From the NCBI GenBank assembly GCA_016748015.1, contig JAAOMT010000175.1:346212-410211 (forward strand): a DNA stretch of 64,000 nt. The letters are read 5' to 3'. This document shows, piece by piece, positions 22,326 through 35,900 of this stretch (position 1 is its first letter; each line of letters opens with the position of its first letter). Both the position numbers and the translations under genes were made by a program. Source of the stretch: Geosiphon pyriformis (Eukaryota > Glomeromycota > Glomeromycetes > Archaeosporales > Geosiphonaceae). The notes under the pieces were generated by a model, which saw nothing but the letters and a program-made list of their open reading frames with translations, did not search any database and was not told the origin of the DNA.

Positions 22326-24155
22326 ATGTCTGAAGAAAAAACAGGAAAAAAGGTACTTTAGATTAAACTCCTGATAATTTATTTTTCTTTTAACTGACTT
22401 TCCTTTCTCTGTAGCGTAAAAAATCCCACCCTAAAAAATTTAAAGTTGCTGCGCAGGATTCTGTGTCAATCCCGAATTTAAACAACGGCAATAACCTGGA
22501 AGCAATCAAAACAGTTACTTCGTCCTCTTCTCTACAAGTGAAAGACGGTCACTCTACAAATCCATACCTTTTTGGCCGCAAATACACGGTGAGCGTTGCC
22601 TTGCCCGGGTCAATCATTGATAATGCTCAGTCAAATGAATTAAAGACTTATCTTGCAGGTCAGGTTAGTTAGCATGCTATTTTTTATTTAATGTAGCGAA
22701 ATGTAGATTTCACTACTATATAAGATTATTTTTGTGTTTTTCAGCTCGCACGTTCCTTTGCAATCTTCAATGTAGACGAAGTGGTAATTTTCAATGAAGC
22801 ACGATGGAAAGACAATGCAGTCGCTTCTGGTGGAGCTAACAAGGAAGGAAAAAGAGGGGAAGACAAACATATATCTTCAGATCCTAATGTTTTCCTTGCT
22901 AGGATATTACAATATTTGGAAACCCCACAGTAAGCCTATTTTTTGAAAGTTGTAACCTGCTAATAAAACTCAATTTTTAACAATTAAAAAACTAGATATT
23001 TACGGAAAGCTTTATTTCCCATGCATAAGGATTTACAATATGCTGGTAAATTTTTCTTTGGCTTTTATCCCTAAAAGCTTTCAAAGTCTACTATTATTGA
23101 TTTACTTCAATTTAATCGGTTTTAAGGCTTGTTGAATCCATTGGATTGTTCCCATCATTTCCGTCAAGAAGAGAAAACACCCTATCGTGAGGGGGTTGTA
23201 ATAAGCAAAGTCCCCAAAGGCGGGAAAGGTTCTTTAGTTGATGCGGGCTTAAATAAGGTATTTTCTAACGTATAATTAAATCCACTTTTGGTTTAAAGAA
23301 ACTACATCTTTAAGCAATAAAAAAAAGAACTAATAATTTAAACCCTTGAGGTAGAATGTGATAATCGATAGATCACTCAAACCCGGTATACGGGTGACGT
23401 TGCAAATTGATAATTTTGATACAATTAATGAGGGAAAATGTATGTTTGATATCTGTTTTTATTATAATTGGGTTTTTATAGTTTGATGCTATTATTGAAA
23501 ACCTTGTCTAGTGTCAAATTACATCCAAGCTAAAGTTATCTCACCCAAAACTCCCCGAGAACAATGTGGTTTGTACTGGGGTTACCAAATTCGACTAGCA
23601 AATTCAATATCAAAAGTGTTTACAGAATGCCCATATACAGTAATTATTTTATGGCATTATTATTCTTTTAAAGTTTAGGTGTTTCTCTTTACGTATATTT
23701 ATGTTCTTTTGTTTTATTTATTTTATTTCAGGATGGTTATGATGTATCAATTGGAACTTCGGAGCGAGGCCAACCAATTGATCTAGTGATAGAAGAGATA
23801 CCAGAATTCAGGTACGTTCATTGCTTTTGCCAATATTATTTGGAATGTTAAACTGGAATTCTGACTTTGATAAGCTAGGCACTTATTGATAGTATTTGGA
23901 GGGTTGGGTGGTCTCGAGCTAGCTATCGATGCAGATGAAGATTTGAAATGCGGTGGCGACGAGGCTGATGCCCTTTTTGATTTGTGGGTAAATACTTGTC
24001 CTCATCAAGGAAGTAGGACAATACGTACTGAGGTAAGTTGGTTATGTTCGTGTTCTTAATTCTACAGTGCTAATGATATTCTCTTCTAGGAAGCTATATT
24101 GATAAGTATGTCCTCGTTACAATCAGCTATTAAGAAAAAGGGTAAAAATGACTGA
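22326..24155 (+). CDS. SPOUT-fold RNA methyltransferase, C9orf114/SPOUT1 family
   Basis: The ten-exon model is 22326-22352, 22415-22663, 22745-22929, 22996-23045, 23127-23257, 23355-23439, 23512-23639, 23732-23811, 23879-24032 and 24090-24155. All junctions are in phase, giving 384 residues against about 376 in the human protein. Diagnostic segments in order are: YTVSVALPGSI (first strand); YLRKALFPMHKDLQYAGLLNPLD; VVISKVPKGGKGSLVDAG; KPGIRVTLQI; CGLYWGYQIRLA; GYDVSIGTSERGQ; HLLIVFGGLGGLE; and NTCPHQGSRTIRTEEAILISM, the trefoil-knot cofactor site. The family binds S-adenosylmethionine and methylates RNA; the human member has been linked to the spindle/kinetochore. The basic N-terminus suggests nuclear or nucleolar location. 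The start codon follows a short leader and precedes a Lys-rich tail that fits homologues. Confidence 0.93.
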
Positions 24156-25984
24156 AGTATATTATGAGTAAGGACAATACCAAAAAAAATGTTATGGGCT
24201 AGCTTGCCAAATCAGTCTACTCCAAGTACTGACAATTCAGCTTGTCAAATTGTGGCAATTCAAAACGATAAGTATGCGGAGAACCAGAGAATTTAAGAAG
24301 GTTAAAATTTCCCATCTGGATCCATTAAACATGGACTTATAGATGATGAAAATTTTAATTGGAGACTTGCAAGCTTTGTCGAAAATAAATGAATGAAAGG
24401 TATGATGCGTAATTTTCCATCAAGCCTGTTGTTTGGTCATCAAATTGTTGAGTTCGAGTTACAAATTCAATTAAAGTGATTAAATGTTCATTTGGCAAAT
24501 TTCAACCTTTCGAAAATTGAAAGCATTTCGCTATAAAAAATCGTGACCAGTTACCATTGTTCTAAAAAAATATAAATAAAAAAATTATTATTTTGAATTT
24601 TTAATAAATTTTAATTTTACAATTTAAATAATAAATAATAAATTTTGGTTTTGTAATTATAAAACAGTAATTAAACCATTTTTTTCAAATATTATTAATA
24701 CAAACATTTTTTTAATGATAAATTAAAATTATTATTTTTTCAATAATCTTTATTATTTTTCATAGTTATTATTACTATTTAAAATTATAACAACAAAAAT
24801 TTTAATTTTTAAAAAAAGTTTTTTGATATTTTTTAACATTAATTTTGTGTTTTTTAAAGACTTTAAACTTTTTTTTATAGTTTTAAAGCTTGGTTTTTAA
24901 AATAAGATTTTGGTTTTTTTATACTATTAATGTTTTTATTGATTTTTTTATAGTTATAAACATAAATTAATATTTAATTATATTATTTAATATAAATAAT
25001 TTTTATTAATTATTATTGTTTTTTTGTTTTTTTATTTACAATAATAAATGTGGTCTAATTATTATTTATAAATTAAATATAATTTATGTTTTTATTATAT
25101 ATAACTAATAATTTAAATTAATTAAAACTATAATTTTTTAATTAAATTTATATAATACATTAATTAAATCTAAATTAATAAAAAAAAATCAAAAACTAAA
25201 TAATTAGCAACTTTTAAATTAAAAATTTTTTGTCAAAACTTTTTTTATATATATTTTTTCTATCATAAATATTATATTTTAATGACTATTATGTAAATAA
25301 TAATAATATTTTGATTTAACATAATAAATTACAATATTAAAAAAACAATTATAAATACAATAAACAAAAATATTTATTTATATATATATTTATTAACAAT
25401 AAATAGTCTTTTAACCAAATTTAATATACACAAAAACACATAATTTGAATTTTTTTTATTTTTTATTTAAATAATAATAATAAGTATTTAATATTTTAAT
25501 ATAATTGATTTTAATAAATTTTTTATTAATATACAATAATAAATAACAATTAATATTTAATATTTTATTTGTTAATTTATAATTTATCTTATTTTAACAT
25601 TTTAAAATATTTTTTATCTTTAAACTAATTAATAAACAAGTTTTTTTTTAATAATATCAATAATATAATTTTACTTAATCTAATATTTATTATAAAAATT
25701 CAAAATTTTTTTGCTAATTTAATTTTACCAGAATTTAAATTTATTTAATTGTTTAAATATATATTAATATTACCAAAATTAGATATATAATTTAAGATTA
25801 AAACTATAATTTAAAGCTTAATTAAAATAAAAAACAAAATATTATTAATATTTATATTTAAATTTAAGTTAAAAAAATATAATAGTATTATTAAATATAA
25901 TAAATAATTTAAAATTTTTAATAATTTATTTGTAAAATTAATGTTATTAATTTTTTTTAATCAAAAACTTTTTTATTTTTATTA
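24156..25984. other. 3' flank turning into AT desert
   Basis: About 400 bases of ordinary flank are followed from about 24560 by near-pure A/T sequence. I see no gene, RNA or recognisable element. Confidence 0.55.
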
Positions 25985-28160
25985 ATTTTATTATTATTAT
26001 TAATTTATGAATACAATCTAATTATTATTTAATATACAGAAACAAATTAAGTGTATCAAACTAAATATGGTTTATGTGCTTATTATACATAACTGGCTAC
26101 TTGAGCCAATTAAAGTCATATTACATACTCATATTACACACTTATATTAATTTTTAATCTATTATCTAAACTTGAAAAGAACAAATAGGCTTTGTATAAT
26201 CCAAAATTAACCACAAATAATTTAATAATTCCAAACATATGGATTATTTTAAACAAAAAAAATTCAAACAGGCCACTGTATGTCTTAAAAAAAATTCTCA
26301 TGTTTTTTACTAAACCACTTTTTTCTATATTAACCTTATACTTAAATCTAAAATTCTATAATCTACTATAATATGCATTAGCCAAATATCAGACAAAATT
26401 AACTATCATTATTATAGCCTTTTTTTATTCTCAATTCTAGAAACAGCTTTACTAATCTAATTCTTAAGAACAAACTTTTTAAACAAGATCTCATAAATGT
26501 TAACATTCAATGTTCTTAACAGAAGAGTATATAATACTGAAAAAATTAGTGGAAAACAAGATCCTATTAAAAAAGTTCACAATTTAATATAATCTAACAA
26601 GATTTTAGAGCATGTTGAAGTGTTTTTTAAACAAGTAAAAACATAATTAGATAGTTTAACATTATTATAAACAGACATAATACACTTAAGTATTTTATAT
26701 TATAAAGCCTTTTTTTAACTGCAATTAACAATTTCTTATAAACCATTTTTATTAAATATGTGTAAAAAGCTGTTAAAAATTTGCTAGTATAACCAGAAAG
26801 CATATAAGAATCAGAGTGTCATACTAAAAAAGTACAGTACTAATTAATAGTCTGAATAAAAAAATTTTATAAAATCCATATATTTAAATCTACTTTTTAT
26901 TAAAATGCTGAGTATTATTCAAAATAACTAAATTATTTGCCAAAATAAATTTTTCATGAACATTAGTAAGTAAAAAAATATAAGACTATTCTATAATACT
27001 TACAAAACTATTAGCTTTATCATTGTTAATATTTCCTGAATGACCTTTGATCTTTACTCACTTAACAAAAATGTCTTTGAATCTAATTAAATTAATCACA
27101 TGCTGTCTTTTAATCCAGTATTTATTTCAGAAATTAAGCACAAACAGTATAAGCTCTAATATATATGTATTTATAACAGCTTGACTGTTTATCTGTAAAA
27201 CTACTAAGCAAAATAAGAGGATCTATTTTAGAGTTAGAGTAATAGTCTGCAATTCTGACAATATTAACAATAGCAAACTAAAAACTCTTACACTAAAACC
27301 CACTTTGATCTCAGAAAAATATACTGCTATTTTATTTGTTATATTAATAATACCTAAATTATATAGAAAATTATCAGTGTAAACATTAATTTTTTCTGTT
27401 TAAAGCTTATGTAAACACTCTTAAACATTTAAAAATTCACCCAAACTACAAAAATCTAAACTGTTAAGATCAAAGCTGTATTCAACAAGATTAACAAAAA
27501 GATTATTTATATAATTAATAGCTTTACAAACTATGTTGACACAAAATTCTTTGAACTCAGCTTTTTTAAATGATAAAAAGTCTTTCAATTCATAATAAAG
27601 CTATGTTTGTTCAATAATCTATTACCAAAGACAATACCAAAATGTTTTAAAGAATAAGTTACATCAAAATAATATGAGTTATTTAAAATTTCTAATATAG
27701 AGAAGCAACTGAAGAATCAGAATACATAAGGTAACTTATTTGCCAAAAAAATATTGTTATCTAAAAAAATTTTTCTTATGTCTACCAAAAAATTGTTTAT
27801 AAAATGAACTTGTAACTTGACAGAAAATTATAGTAAATTCCTTGGCATTCAACTTATAATCTGCAAATACAGAAATCAATACATAAATAGACTACCAAAT
27901 TAACAAAGCCATTTTGCTTTTTATCTAAAACTACTTAAACAATTTAAGTCTATACAATAATAGATAATATAGAGCTTTATTGGAAAAAAATTTTGGCAAA
28001 TTAGCTTTTAACTTAAGTTTTTTTTTAATCATAACATTCCACTTTTGATACATACTCTTAAACATAAAACTAAATTACATTTGATAATCAATGATAGGCT
28101 GCAAAACTGCTAAAATTAAGTAAAAAAATTGCTTATCTAACAAAATTTATTAATAAATTA
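25985..28160 (-). mobile_element. LINE copy E, 5'-truncated and heavily decayed
   Basis: Reverse-complement reading matches the end of LINE copy A from late RT (SDKQF region at about 28145) through RNase H (SELQ at about 27265, replacing AELQ) to the 3' hairpin (26091-26111) and an (AAT)n tail near 25985-26000. Stops are frequent and almost all differences are toward A/T. The copy retains a fully pairing 3' stem, AACTGGCT with AGCCAATT. Confidence 0.75.
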
Positions 28161-28354
28161 ATTTATAAAAACAATATTAAAATATTTTAAAGAATAACAA
28201 CAAAAAAACAAAAAATCTTGAACACAAAAATGTTTTTGTATATATAAAAAATAATAAAAATCTTATTTATAATAAAAATCGTATATATATAAAATTTTTT
28301 AATAATATTAATCAAATAATTACATAATAAAAGCTTTATAAAAAAACTTTATCA

Positions 28355-29345
28355 TTTTTTAATTATTAATTATTATTAATTAAGTAATTTATTAAGTGAA
28401 GCCCAACTGTTATTTAGTACATAAGACCAAACTAAGTAATTCAAATTAAATGTAACTCATATACTTACTATATATAACTAGCCACTCAAGCCAGACAAAA
28501 CAATACTATACACTTATGCTAATACTTATATCACAATTAAAACCAAAAAAAAAAACATGATCTATAATAACCAAAACTAATAGCAAAAGACTCAATAATG
28601 CCAAGTATCTTGACCATACCATTCGACAGTATTGACATTAAACTACAAAACAAATCTGATATTATGCTGCCATCTCCAACCAAGCCAGTTCTTTCCATAT
28701 CAACTCTAAACTTAGATTTTATTAGCCAGATCCTAGAATAATACAATTCTACCAGATATTTTACAAAATTAACAACAGCAGAGGTAGTCTCCTTTTTATC
28801 ATTAAAAATTCCAATAGCTTTTGCATATTATTTCTTTAACACAAATCTCTTGCACATAATTGCATAAGTCCTAGCATTTGATGAATGACAAAAAAGCACT
28901 TATAAGACAGCAGAAGAACACAAACTATAAGTGCCAATCAAAGCAATCTAATGCTTGGAGGCCTCAACCAAAATTTTTTTCTGAATATCAATATTCTGAG
29001 CACAAATAAAAACATGATCTGATAATTTTACTTCACTACACAGCAAATACAGCACACCAAAATACTTTTTATTATACAATTTCTTTCTAATAGCAACTGG
29101 TAATTATCTGTGTATTGCTTTTATTAAGTATATACAAAAGTTAAATGACTTTTGACTAGTAAAACCAATGAGCATATATGAGTCAAAATGCCAAACTTTT
29201 GCAATAACATTCCAATCTACATTTTTAATTAATACATTAGAAATTACATTATGACCAGAACCAGCTTTTTAATAAGTATAACAAACAGACTTAAAAATAT
29301 CTCTGACAAAATAGCAAACATTGTATTTTTAATTATCAAATTTTA
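28355..29345 (-). mobile_element. LINE copy F, short 3' fragment, decayed
   Basis: The reverse complement matches the region after RNase H to the end of ORF2. A 69-codon frame at 28746-28537 (GLVGDGSIISD, VKILGI, FGYYRSCFFF) aligns with the ORF2 C-terminus. The 3' hairpin lies at 28476-28496 and the AT-rich tail near 28360. It lies just 5' of copy E in the same orientation. Confidence 0.75.
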
Positions 29346-30963
29346 TTTTTTATAATATTAATAAAATAATAATAATCATTAAAAGTTTTTTATTATTAAT
29401 TTTGTAATTAAAATTTTAATCTAAAAATTTATCTAAATAAAAAACAATTAAGTATTAATTTTGGTTATAATAAAATAGTTCCAAATATAAAATTTAAAAC
29501 ATTAATTTTAATAATTTATAATTTAATAAAATAAACATAAATTAATATAGTAATAAAAATAAAAATTGGTTTTAAAAATTTCAATATAATATTAACTTAA
29601 AATAGTTATATAAATAATTTTTTTTTGTTAATACAGTTAATAATAATTTTATTTTTAAATAATTTTTAATAAACTATTAACAAAAATTAACAAACTTAAA
29701 ATTTTTTTGCATATTTTTTACAAAATAAAGCATTTTTTAATTTAAAATTGTTTAAATTTTTTTAAAAAAATAATATATTTGAAAAATCAATTTAAAATTA
29801 ATTAAATTTATATTTTTAAGCTTAATATATAATTTATATTATTGTAATTATTTTAATATTAAATATATATGTATTTTATATTTTTTTAATTTTTAAAATA
29901 AATAAAAATATTATTAAAATAACAAATAATAAATTAATTTAAATAATTTTTAAAAACTTATTTATTAAATATTAAAATAATAAAAAGTATTAAAATATTT
30001 ACTAGATACTTAAATTATTAAATCAAAAATTTTTTCTAGATATTTATAAAAAACTTTAAATTTTCATTCTAAAAAATTATAAATTGGTTTAAATAAAAGT
30101 GGTTTACTTTTTATTAAGTTAATAAAATAATTATATAAAAAATGTTTTAATAATAAATAAACTTTTTTTTATATATTTAAAATTTTTTAAAAAATAAAGT
30201 TTTTAAAAAATTTTTTTTTATTTTTATTTTATTTTAATATTCAATTAAATATTTTACAACTTTTTTTGTTTAAATACAAAATTACTAATATTGTTAACAA
30301 TTTGAATATAAAAAAGATAAAAAAAAAATCTGGTATTAGTTTGGCTATCATAAATTTAACTGTTAAAAAAAGTACAAAAATAATGTATTAAAAAAACCAG
30401 TTGTTGATATTAATGTAAATACTTTTCAGAGTACATGTTAAATTAGTAAGATAGCTAGTTTAAATATTAAAAATACCATAAAATTAAAGAATATAAACAT
30501 AAAAAAAAATTTTAATAAAGAAAACAAGTTTTTAACTTAAAAATAATAATAAACATAAGTTTAAAAATATTAACATAACTTTTAAAAAACCAAAAGTTAT
30601 GACAAAATATATGTTTGAAAAGTTTTTTAAAAAAATTAATTTTTAATTTAATAATAATAATAATAATATAGTTTTGAGTAATTTAATTTAATTTTTTTTT
30701 TTAAAAACTATTAATTAATATTTTGGTTTGTAAATTTTTTGCTTTAAATATAAATTTTTAGCTATTAATAGTAAATTAGTTTAAGAAAAATTAAAATTTA
30801 TTAAAAATTTGTTTTTTAATATAAATAATTTTAGAATAGCTTTTATTCTTTCAAAATTTAATAATATAATCTAAAAAATTTTTACTTCGAAAAACAATAA
30901 TAAATACTGCAAAATTAATAAACAATAAAGATATTATAATAAACATTAATCTTAAAAGACCAG
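29346..30963. other. AT desert
   Basis: Nothing coding is seen. This was probably continuous with 37746-38924 before LINE copy A inserted. Confidence 0.5.
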
Positions 30964-30975
30964 TAAACAATTACA
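30964..30975 (+). repeat. Target-site duplication of LINE A, left
   Basis: TAAACAATTACA is repeated exactly at 37734-37745 directly after the element's A-rich tail. Confidence 0.85.
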
Positions 30976-31044
30976 AAAACTTCTTTCTTTCCTTCATCCA
31001 AAATTCCCAAAAAAGAGTCAAAAGTTTTTTTGAAAGAAGTTTTT
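30975..31044 (+). promoter_or_regulatory. 5' UTR inverted repeat of LINE A
   Basis: AAAAACTTCTTTC (30975-30987) and its exact complement GAAAGAAGTTTTT (31032-31044) could form a 13-bp stem with a 44-base loop. The same pair occurs in copy C (41749-41761 and 41806-41818), while the loop has diverged. Confidence 0.6.
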
Positions 31045-32913
31045 ACCATTCAGTACGATAAATCAAAACCGTTTTTTGATTACAAAGCCACTGTTGGCTC
31101 TGTTATTGCTGTTATGAAAAAGACTGCTAAAGTTTCTGGTTCTGAGAGTGGTTTTAAAGTGGTTGTATCAAGGAAAAAGAGGAAGGGAGGTGTGTTGGCA
31201 GAGGGTGTTGATAATGGAAGGGTTGCTGCTGAAGTTCCTGGTGTTTGTTCATGGAGTTTGAAGACTGGTAACACTATGGAATCTGAGAGTATTGACATGG
31301 AAGAAGAATGCTTGGTGGAAGAAACCAGTGTGGACTATAGTGATGATGGTCTTTTTGTGGGAGAGGATCCTGATCAAACACCTAGAGGTTTGTGTGTGAA
31401 GACCAAAAAGGTATTAGGGAAGCCATTGGGTGTGATTGATTATGATGCTGTCGATGCGGATGGTGATGTGTTGGATGAGTTTCTTCTTCTACTGCCTCTT
31501 TTTTCAGTCAAGCCATCCATTCAGGTGCCTGTTCGCAAGTCCTTCACTTTGGATATTGATCTGGTGACGGTAGTAAGTAAATCCTCTTAGGAAAAAGTCA
31601 ATTTTGTTAGAAAAATCTTTTCAGGTGTAAATGGTTTTGGGGGGGCCTCTACCCCCTTAAAATTTGGTGGGATCATTCGGGCCACTTTCACTTCTGAAGA
31701 GGTGATGATAACTGCAGCTAATCTGGCTAATGACCATGGTGTAGTGGTAAACACCAATCTCAAGCACCCTGTCAACAATCGTACAAATCGGGCTATTGTG
31801 CTGAAAAAAATTCCTGTGGGAACTTCTTTGGAGGCTGTGCGTACGGCTGTAGCCGAATTTGGTATTATTAAGTCGATCAAAATGCAGCTGGTGGGTTTAT
31901 GGCAAAAGGTGATCATCGAATTGGAAGATCAAGACCAGGCTGATTTTCTGGCCTCTAAGTGGTCTATCTTTATTGGGAAGAACGCAATTCGGGTGGCCAG
32001 GGCTGATATCGACAAACAATCGTGGGATGCCAGGGATAATTTTAGGGCTTTGCTATATACTCTTCTCATGGGAACCACTGCTCATGATTTGTGAGATTTT
32101 ATTGGTTCTATTGGTGGGAAAACTTGCTTCATCAATTGCAATTCCGTCAGTTATTCTCATGCCCACTGTGCCACTGTGTGTTTTGGCTTGGAAGTAGAAT
32201 TAGTTAATGCAATGACAATGATTCCAGTTATAAAGAGCTTTGGTCTCCATTGGTTCCGTCTTTTTTTAGCTTCATGTGCAGTTTGTGAGAAATTTGGTCA
32301 TACTTCTTTTGGTTGCAGAACAGTCAAGGGTGCTGGAATTGTAGGAGGCAGAAGGGCTCCCCTTTCGGTTTAGGACCAATCCAGATTGGCAAAAATTTAT
32401 GTAAAGAGATCTGCGCCTATCTCTCATCCTTTGGCTTTTGATGGTAAAACTTGGGCATCGGTGGTTAGCACTCCCTCTGCTCCCTCTCTCTTTGGTGGTA
32501 AGGCAAGTTTTGGTTCCATCATTGATGGTAAACCTACCCCTCCTGTTGCAAAAGATCCGAAAAAAAGACTGGTCAGTATCGAAGATGGTCTTGTCAGTCT
32601 CGCAAAACAAATTGATGGGTTGGCCAAGAGGTTAGATTTGCTTGTGCTAGTGGTTCCCCAGCCTGGTCACGGATGCCGGCTGCCAGTGGTCGCCCCGCCA
32701 CAAAATTCGGAAAGTAGTGTGACATTGGATATGGACTTGAGTATGGCTGATGGCCATGAGTCTGCCACAATTGTGGGTTCATCCACGTCCTCCCATGTTG
32801 TCAAGTTGGAAAATATGTTGGAGGGCCTCTCCAAATCTGTGTTGATCTTGTCCACTTGTTTCAATAGTCTGGCTTTGGCTGGTGGTGCGAACTTCCAATC
32901 CCCCTCCCAATGA
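31000..32913 (+). pseudogene. LINE A ORF1 (nucleic-acid-binding, zinc knuckle), three nonsense codons
   Basis: One continuous frame is interrupted only by TAG 31588, TGA 32092 and TAG 32371 (first bases). The frame is open from about 31000 but the first ATG is about 31114, so the true start is unclear. It contains a charged N-terminal region, a middle region with an RNA-recognition-like pattern (WAVVLKEIP-type motif; here AIVLKKIP, then GIIKSIKMQL), and a CX2CX4HX4C knuckle (CAVC, H, C at about 32275-32320). ORF1 proteins of LINEs coat the element RNA and chaperone priming. Its stop overlaps the ORF2 ATG as ATGA at 32910-32913. Copy C encodes the same protein with an equally good knuckle (CAGCGKLGHTLLAC). 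Confidence 0.85.
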
Positions 32914-35900
32914 GTGAATTAGTATAGAAAGTTGCTACATGCAATGTTAGAGGAATGAACAACCCTGCGAAGCAGAGTGATGTCGTTTGTTGGCATAAGG
33001 ACATGGACAATTCAATTTCGATTTTTACTGAAACTAAGTTAAAAGGTAAGGTTCGGCCCTGGATCATTAACAAGTTTGATGGGGTTCAGGTGTTTACTAC
33101 TGGTTTGGATTCTGGGTATCTGGGTGCTGGTGTGGCAGTGGTTATGAACTCTTCTTTGGCGAGACATGTGTGCAAGGTGTCTGAGGTCCCGGGTCAGTTG
33201 TTGTCTATCAAGTTACTTTTTAAGAACAGGCTCTCTGTGTCAATTTTGGGACTGTACGCTGGTGCTTCTTTGGCGGTCCGGTTCTCTCAAGCAGGTGAAA
33301 TCAACTCTATCGTCGCAAAGGCTGTTAACGAGTCCTCCTTTGTTATCCTCAGTGGTAATTTTAATGAAGACGGCTCTCATAAGTGTGTGAGTTTCAGGAA
33401 GTGCCTTGATTTGGGATTGATTAACTCTTTGGTCGGGAGCCCAGCTGTGAAAATGCCCACTTGGAAGAATTCTAGAGGTGTCAAAAGAACGATTGATTAC
33501 GTGTTTGTCTCTCCAAATCTGGTCAATGCGATGGTACATTGTAATGTTTCGGGTGTTAGTGAGCACTTTGACATGGATCATCAAGCTGTTTCAGTGTCTT
33601 TAGGTCTGGGTGGGCTTCTGGATATGCAATTGAGCTCTTTTCGCAAGCAAGCAAACAGAGACAGATGGAAATTTGATTTCAAGAGTGCTGATGAGAGTAA
33701 ATGGATCGATTTTAAGTGTGCCACATTGGCTAATGCAACAATGTTCTTAGATAAGTTTGCTGTTTCTGTAAGGTTTTTGGATTTGGACGCAATGTGGGAT
33801 GTTGTTTGCAGAATAATGATTCTTTCGGCTAATGAAGTGTTCAAGAAAAAGTGGTTCAAGGAATTTGATGGTATCTTTACCAAAGAGTCGTCAAGGTTCC
33901 ACAAGTTGGAGCTTTTGGTTTCAAAAATTATTAAGGCATTTCGTGTGAAGTGTGCTGTGGATTTTGCTTCTCTTATGATGTGTTGGGCTACTCTGGACAG
34001 TGTCAAGGCTTCGGTCATTCAGGATCTGGTGGACTCTGGTGTGGAATCTGGTCGTGTTTGTTCTGCTCTTTTTGGTGCCAGGAAATCTTATCAAAAGTCC
34101 AAGCTCATTGAATCTCAGAGTGCTAAAGAAGCATGCATCAGATCTGCAATAGACAAGAGGATGGAAAGCTTTAAGGTAAATAAAGGTCATACAATAAGAA
34201 GTGTGTTGAAGCGGCCATTTCGTAAGATTGTGCTGGATCATTTAGTGGTTGATGACGAGTTGATTTTGGAATCTGAGCAGGTCAAGTCCAAGGTTGATGC
34301 AATCATGGAAAGTTGGACTAGGAAGCATCAGGTGGTCGATAATGTTTCGGATGATTGGCGCCTCCAATATCAGCCACTGGAGTATGTTTTTGACAAAGCT
34401 TTTTCTGGTGTCATGTGTTCAATTGGGTATGATAAGTTCCTTGGGGTGATTTCTGATCTTCCAGAGGGTAAAGCGGCTGGTTTGTCAGGTATTTCAAATG
34501 AGCTTTGGAAACATTGTGATAGGTCAGTTTTGGATATGTTGTTGGTGTTCTTGAACTCTTGTTTGTCTAGTGAATTAGTGCCCGGCCCTTGGAAGGAAGC
34601 ATGGGTCTCGATGATTCTGAAACCTTATGAGTAGGAAGGTGTTTTAACGAACACACGTCCTATTGCTTTGATTGAAACGGCTTGCAAGGTTCTTTCCAAG
34701 ATACTCTCGGACAGGATTTCTTTGGCGTGCAGTACTTTTGACGTGCTTTGAGGGGCTAATTTCTCAGTTTTGAAGGGTACGACAACCCAGTCCCCTATTT
34801 TTGCAATTGGTTCGGTGGTCGAAGATGCTTTGGAAAAAAACAGGGAGCTATGGCTGGTTCTGCAGGACATGCAGAAGGTGTATGACTCGGTTGGCTGGGA
34901 GCATCTCGAGAAAAGTTTGGTTAGGATTAAGATGTGTAGCAAATTTATTCGGTTTTTTGGTGGTATTCATAGGGATCGTACCAACCGAGTCATGACTGAT
35001 TTTGGACTGACAAGCGGTTACCGTGTGCATGATGGTTTGGACCAGGGAGAGGTTTTCTCTTCTCTTCTCTAGCGCATATTTTATGATCCTCTTTTGTGCG
35101 AAGTCAAGAAACAGGAGAGTGTATGTGAGTATAGGTTGAACTCTCACTTTGTTTCCAAGAATGGTCGTTCCGAATTCCAGACTGGGTTTTCTTCTTTTTT
35201 TGCTGCTGGTGCTTTTGTTGATGATACGATTTGGGTTGGTAGCAGTCAGACGGCTACTCAACATATTCTCAATGTTGCTAGTGAATTTTTTTTTATCAAT
35301 GACATTTCTATTAACGACGACAAAACAGTAGCCATTCTTATCAATAGCAGAGTCAGCAGTCCCTCCCTGTCTATCAGCGGTTCACCCATTTCTATTGCCA
35401 AAAAGGGAGAATCTCACTGATATTTGGGCATTTTCCTGTCGACTGAGGGTCTTTCGAAGCCTAGCTTGGCTAAGGCGCATTCAGACATTTGCTTTTTCAC
35501 CAATCTGGTGTTGAGGAAGGCGGTCTCAGATAAGCAGTTTTTGTATTTGGTGTCGGCAGTTCTGCATCTGATAGTTAGCTATAGAACTCAGTTCAGTTTT
35601 ATTCCTGTTGGCATGTGTGGGAAGTAAGATGCTCTGATTCGTAAAAGTTTGAAGCTCAAGTCTGGTTTGCCACTCGATTTCCCCAATGATGTGGTTTACC
35701 ACCCTTTGTTTTATGGTTTGAAGTCATTTTCTCAAGTTCAATCTGAAAGCAAGATCGCTTCTCTTGTCAGTTTTGCAAACTCTGATGATATCTTGGGTCA
35801 TTTGTTTTCCCACAGGTCTTATGACTTGCAAGTTCTGTGTTAGCGCCCTGTTCATCCGTTGTGTTCTCCTGTTCGTATTTGTGTCAGTGCTTCTAATAAC

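Noticed and set aside
31080-31298. Minus-strand ORFs over LINE copies A, C and D
   Set aside because: They lie antisense to ORF1/ORF2 domains with clear family motifs and show no features of their own.
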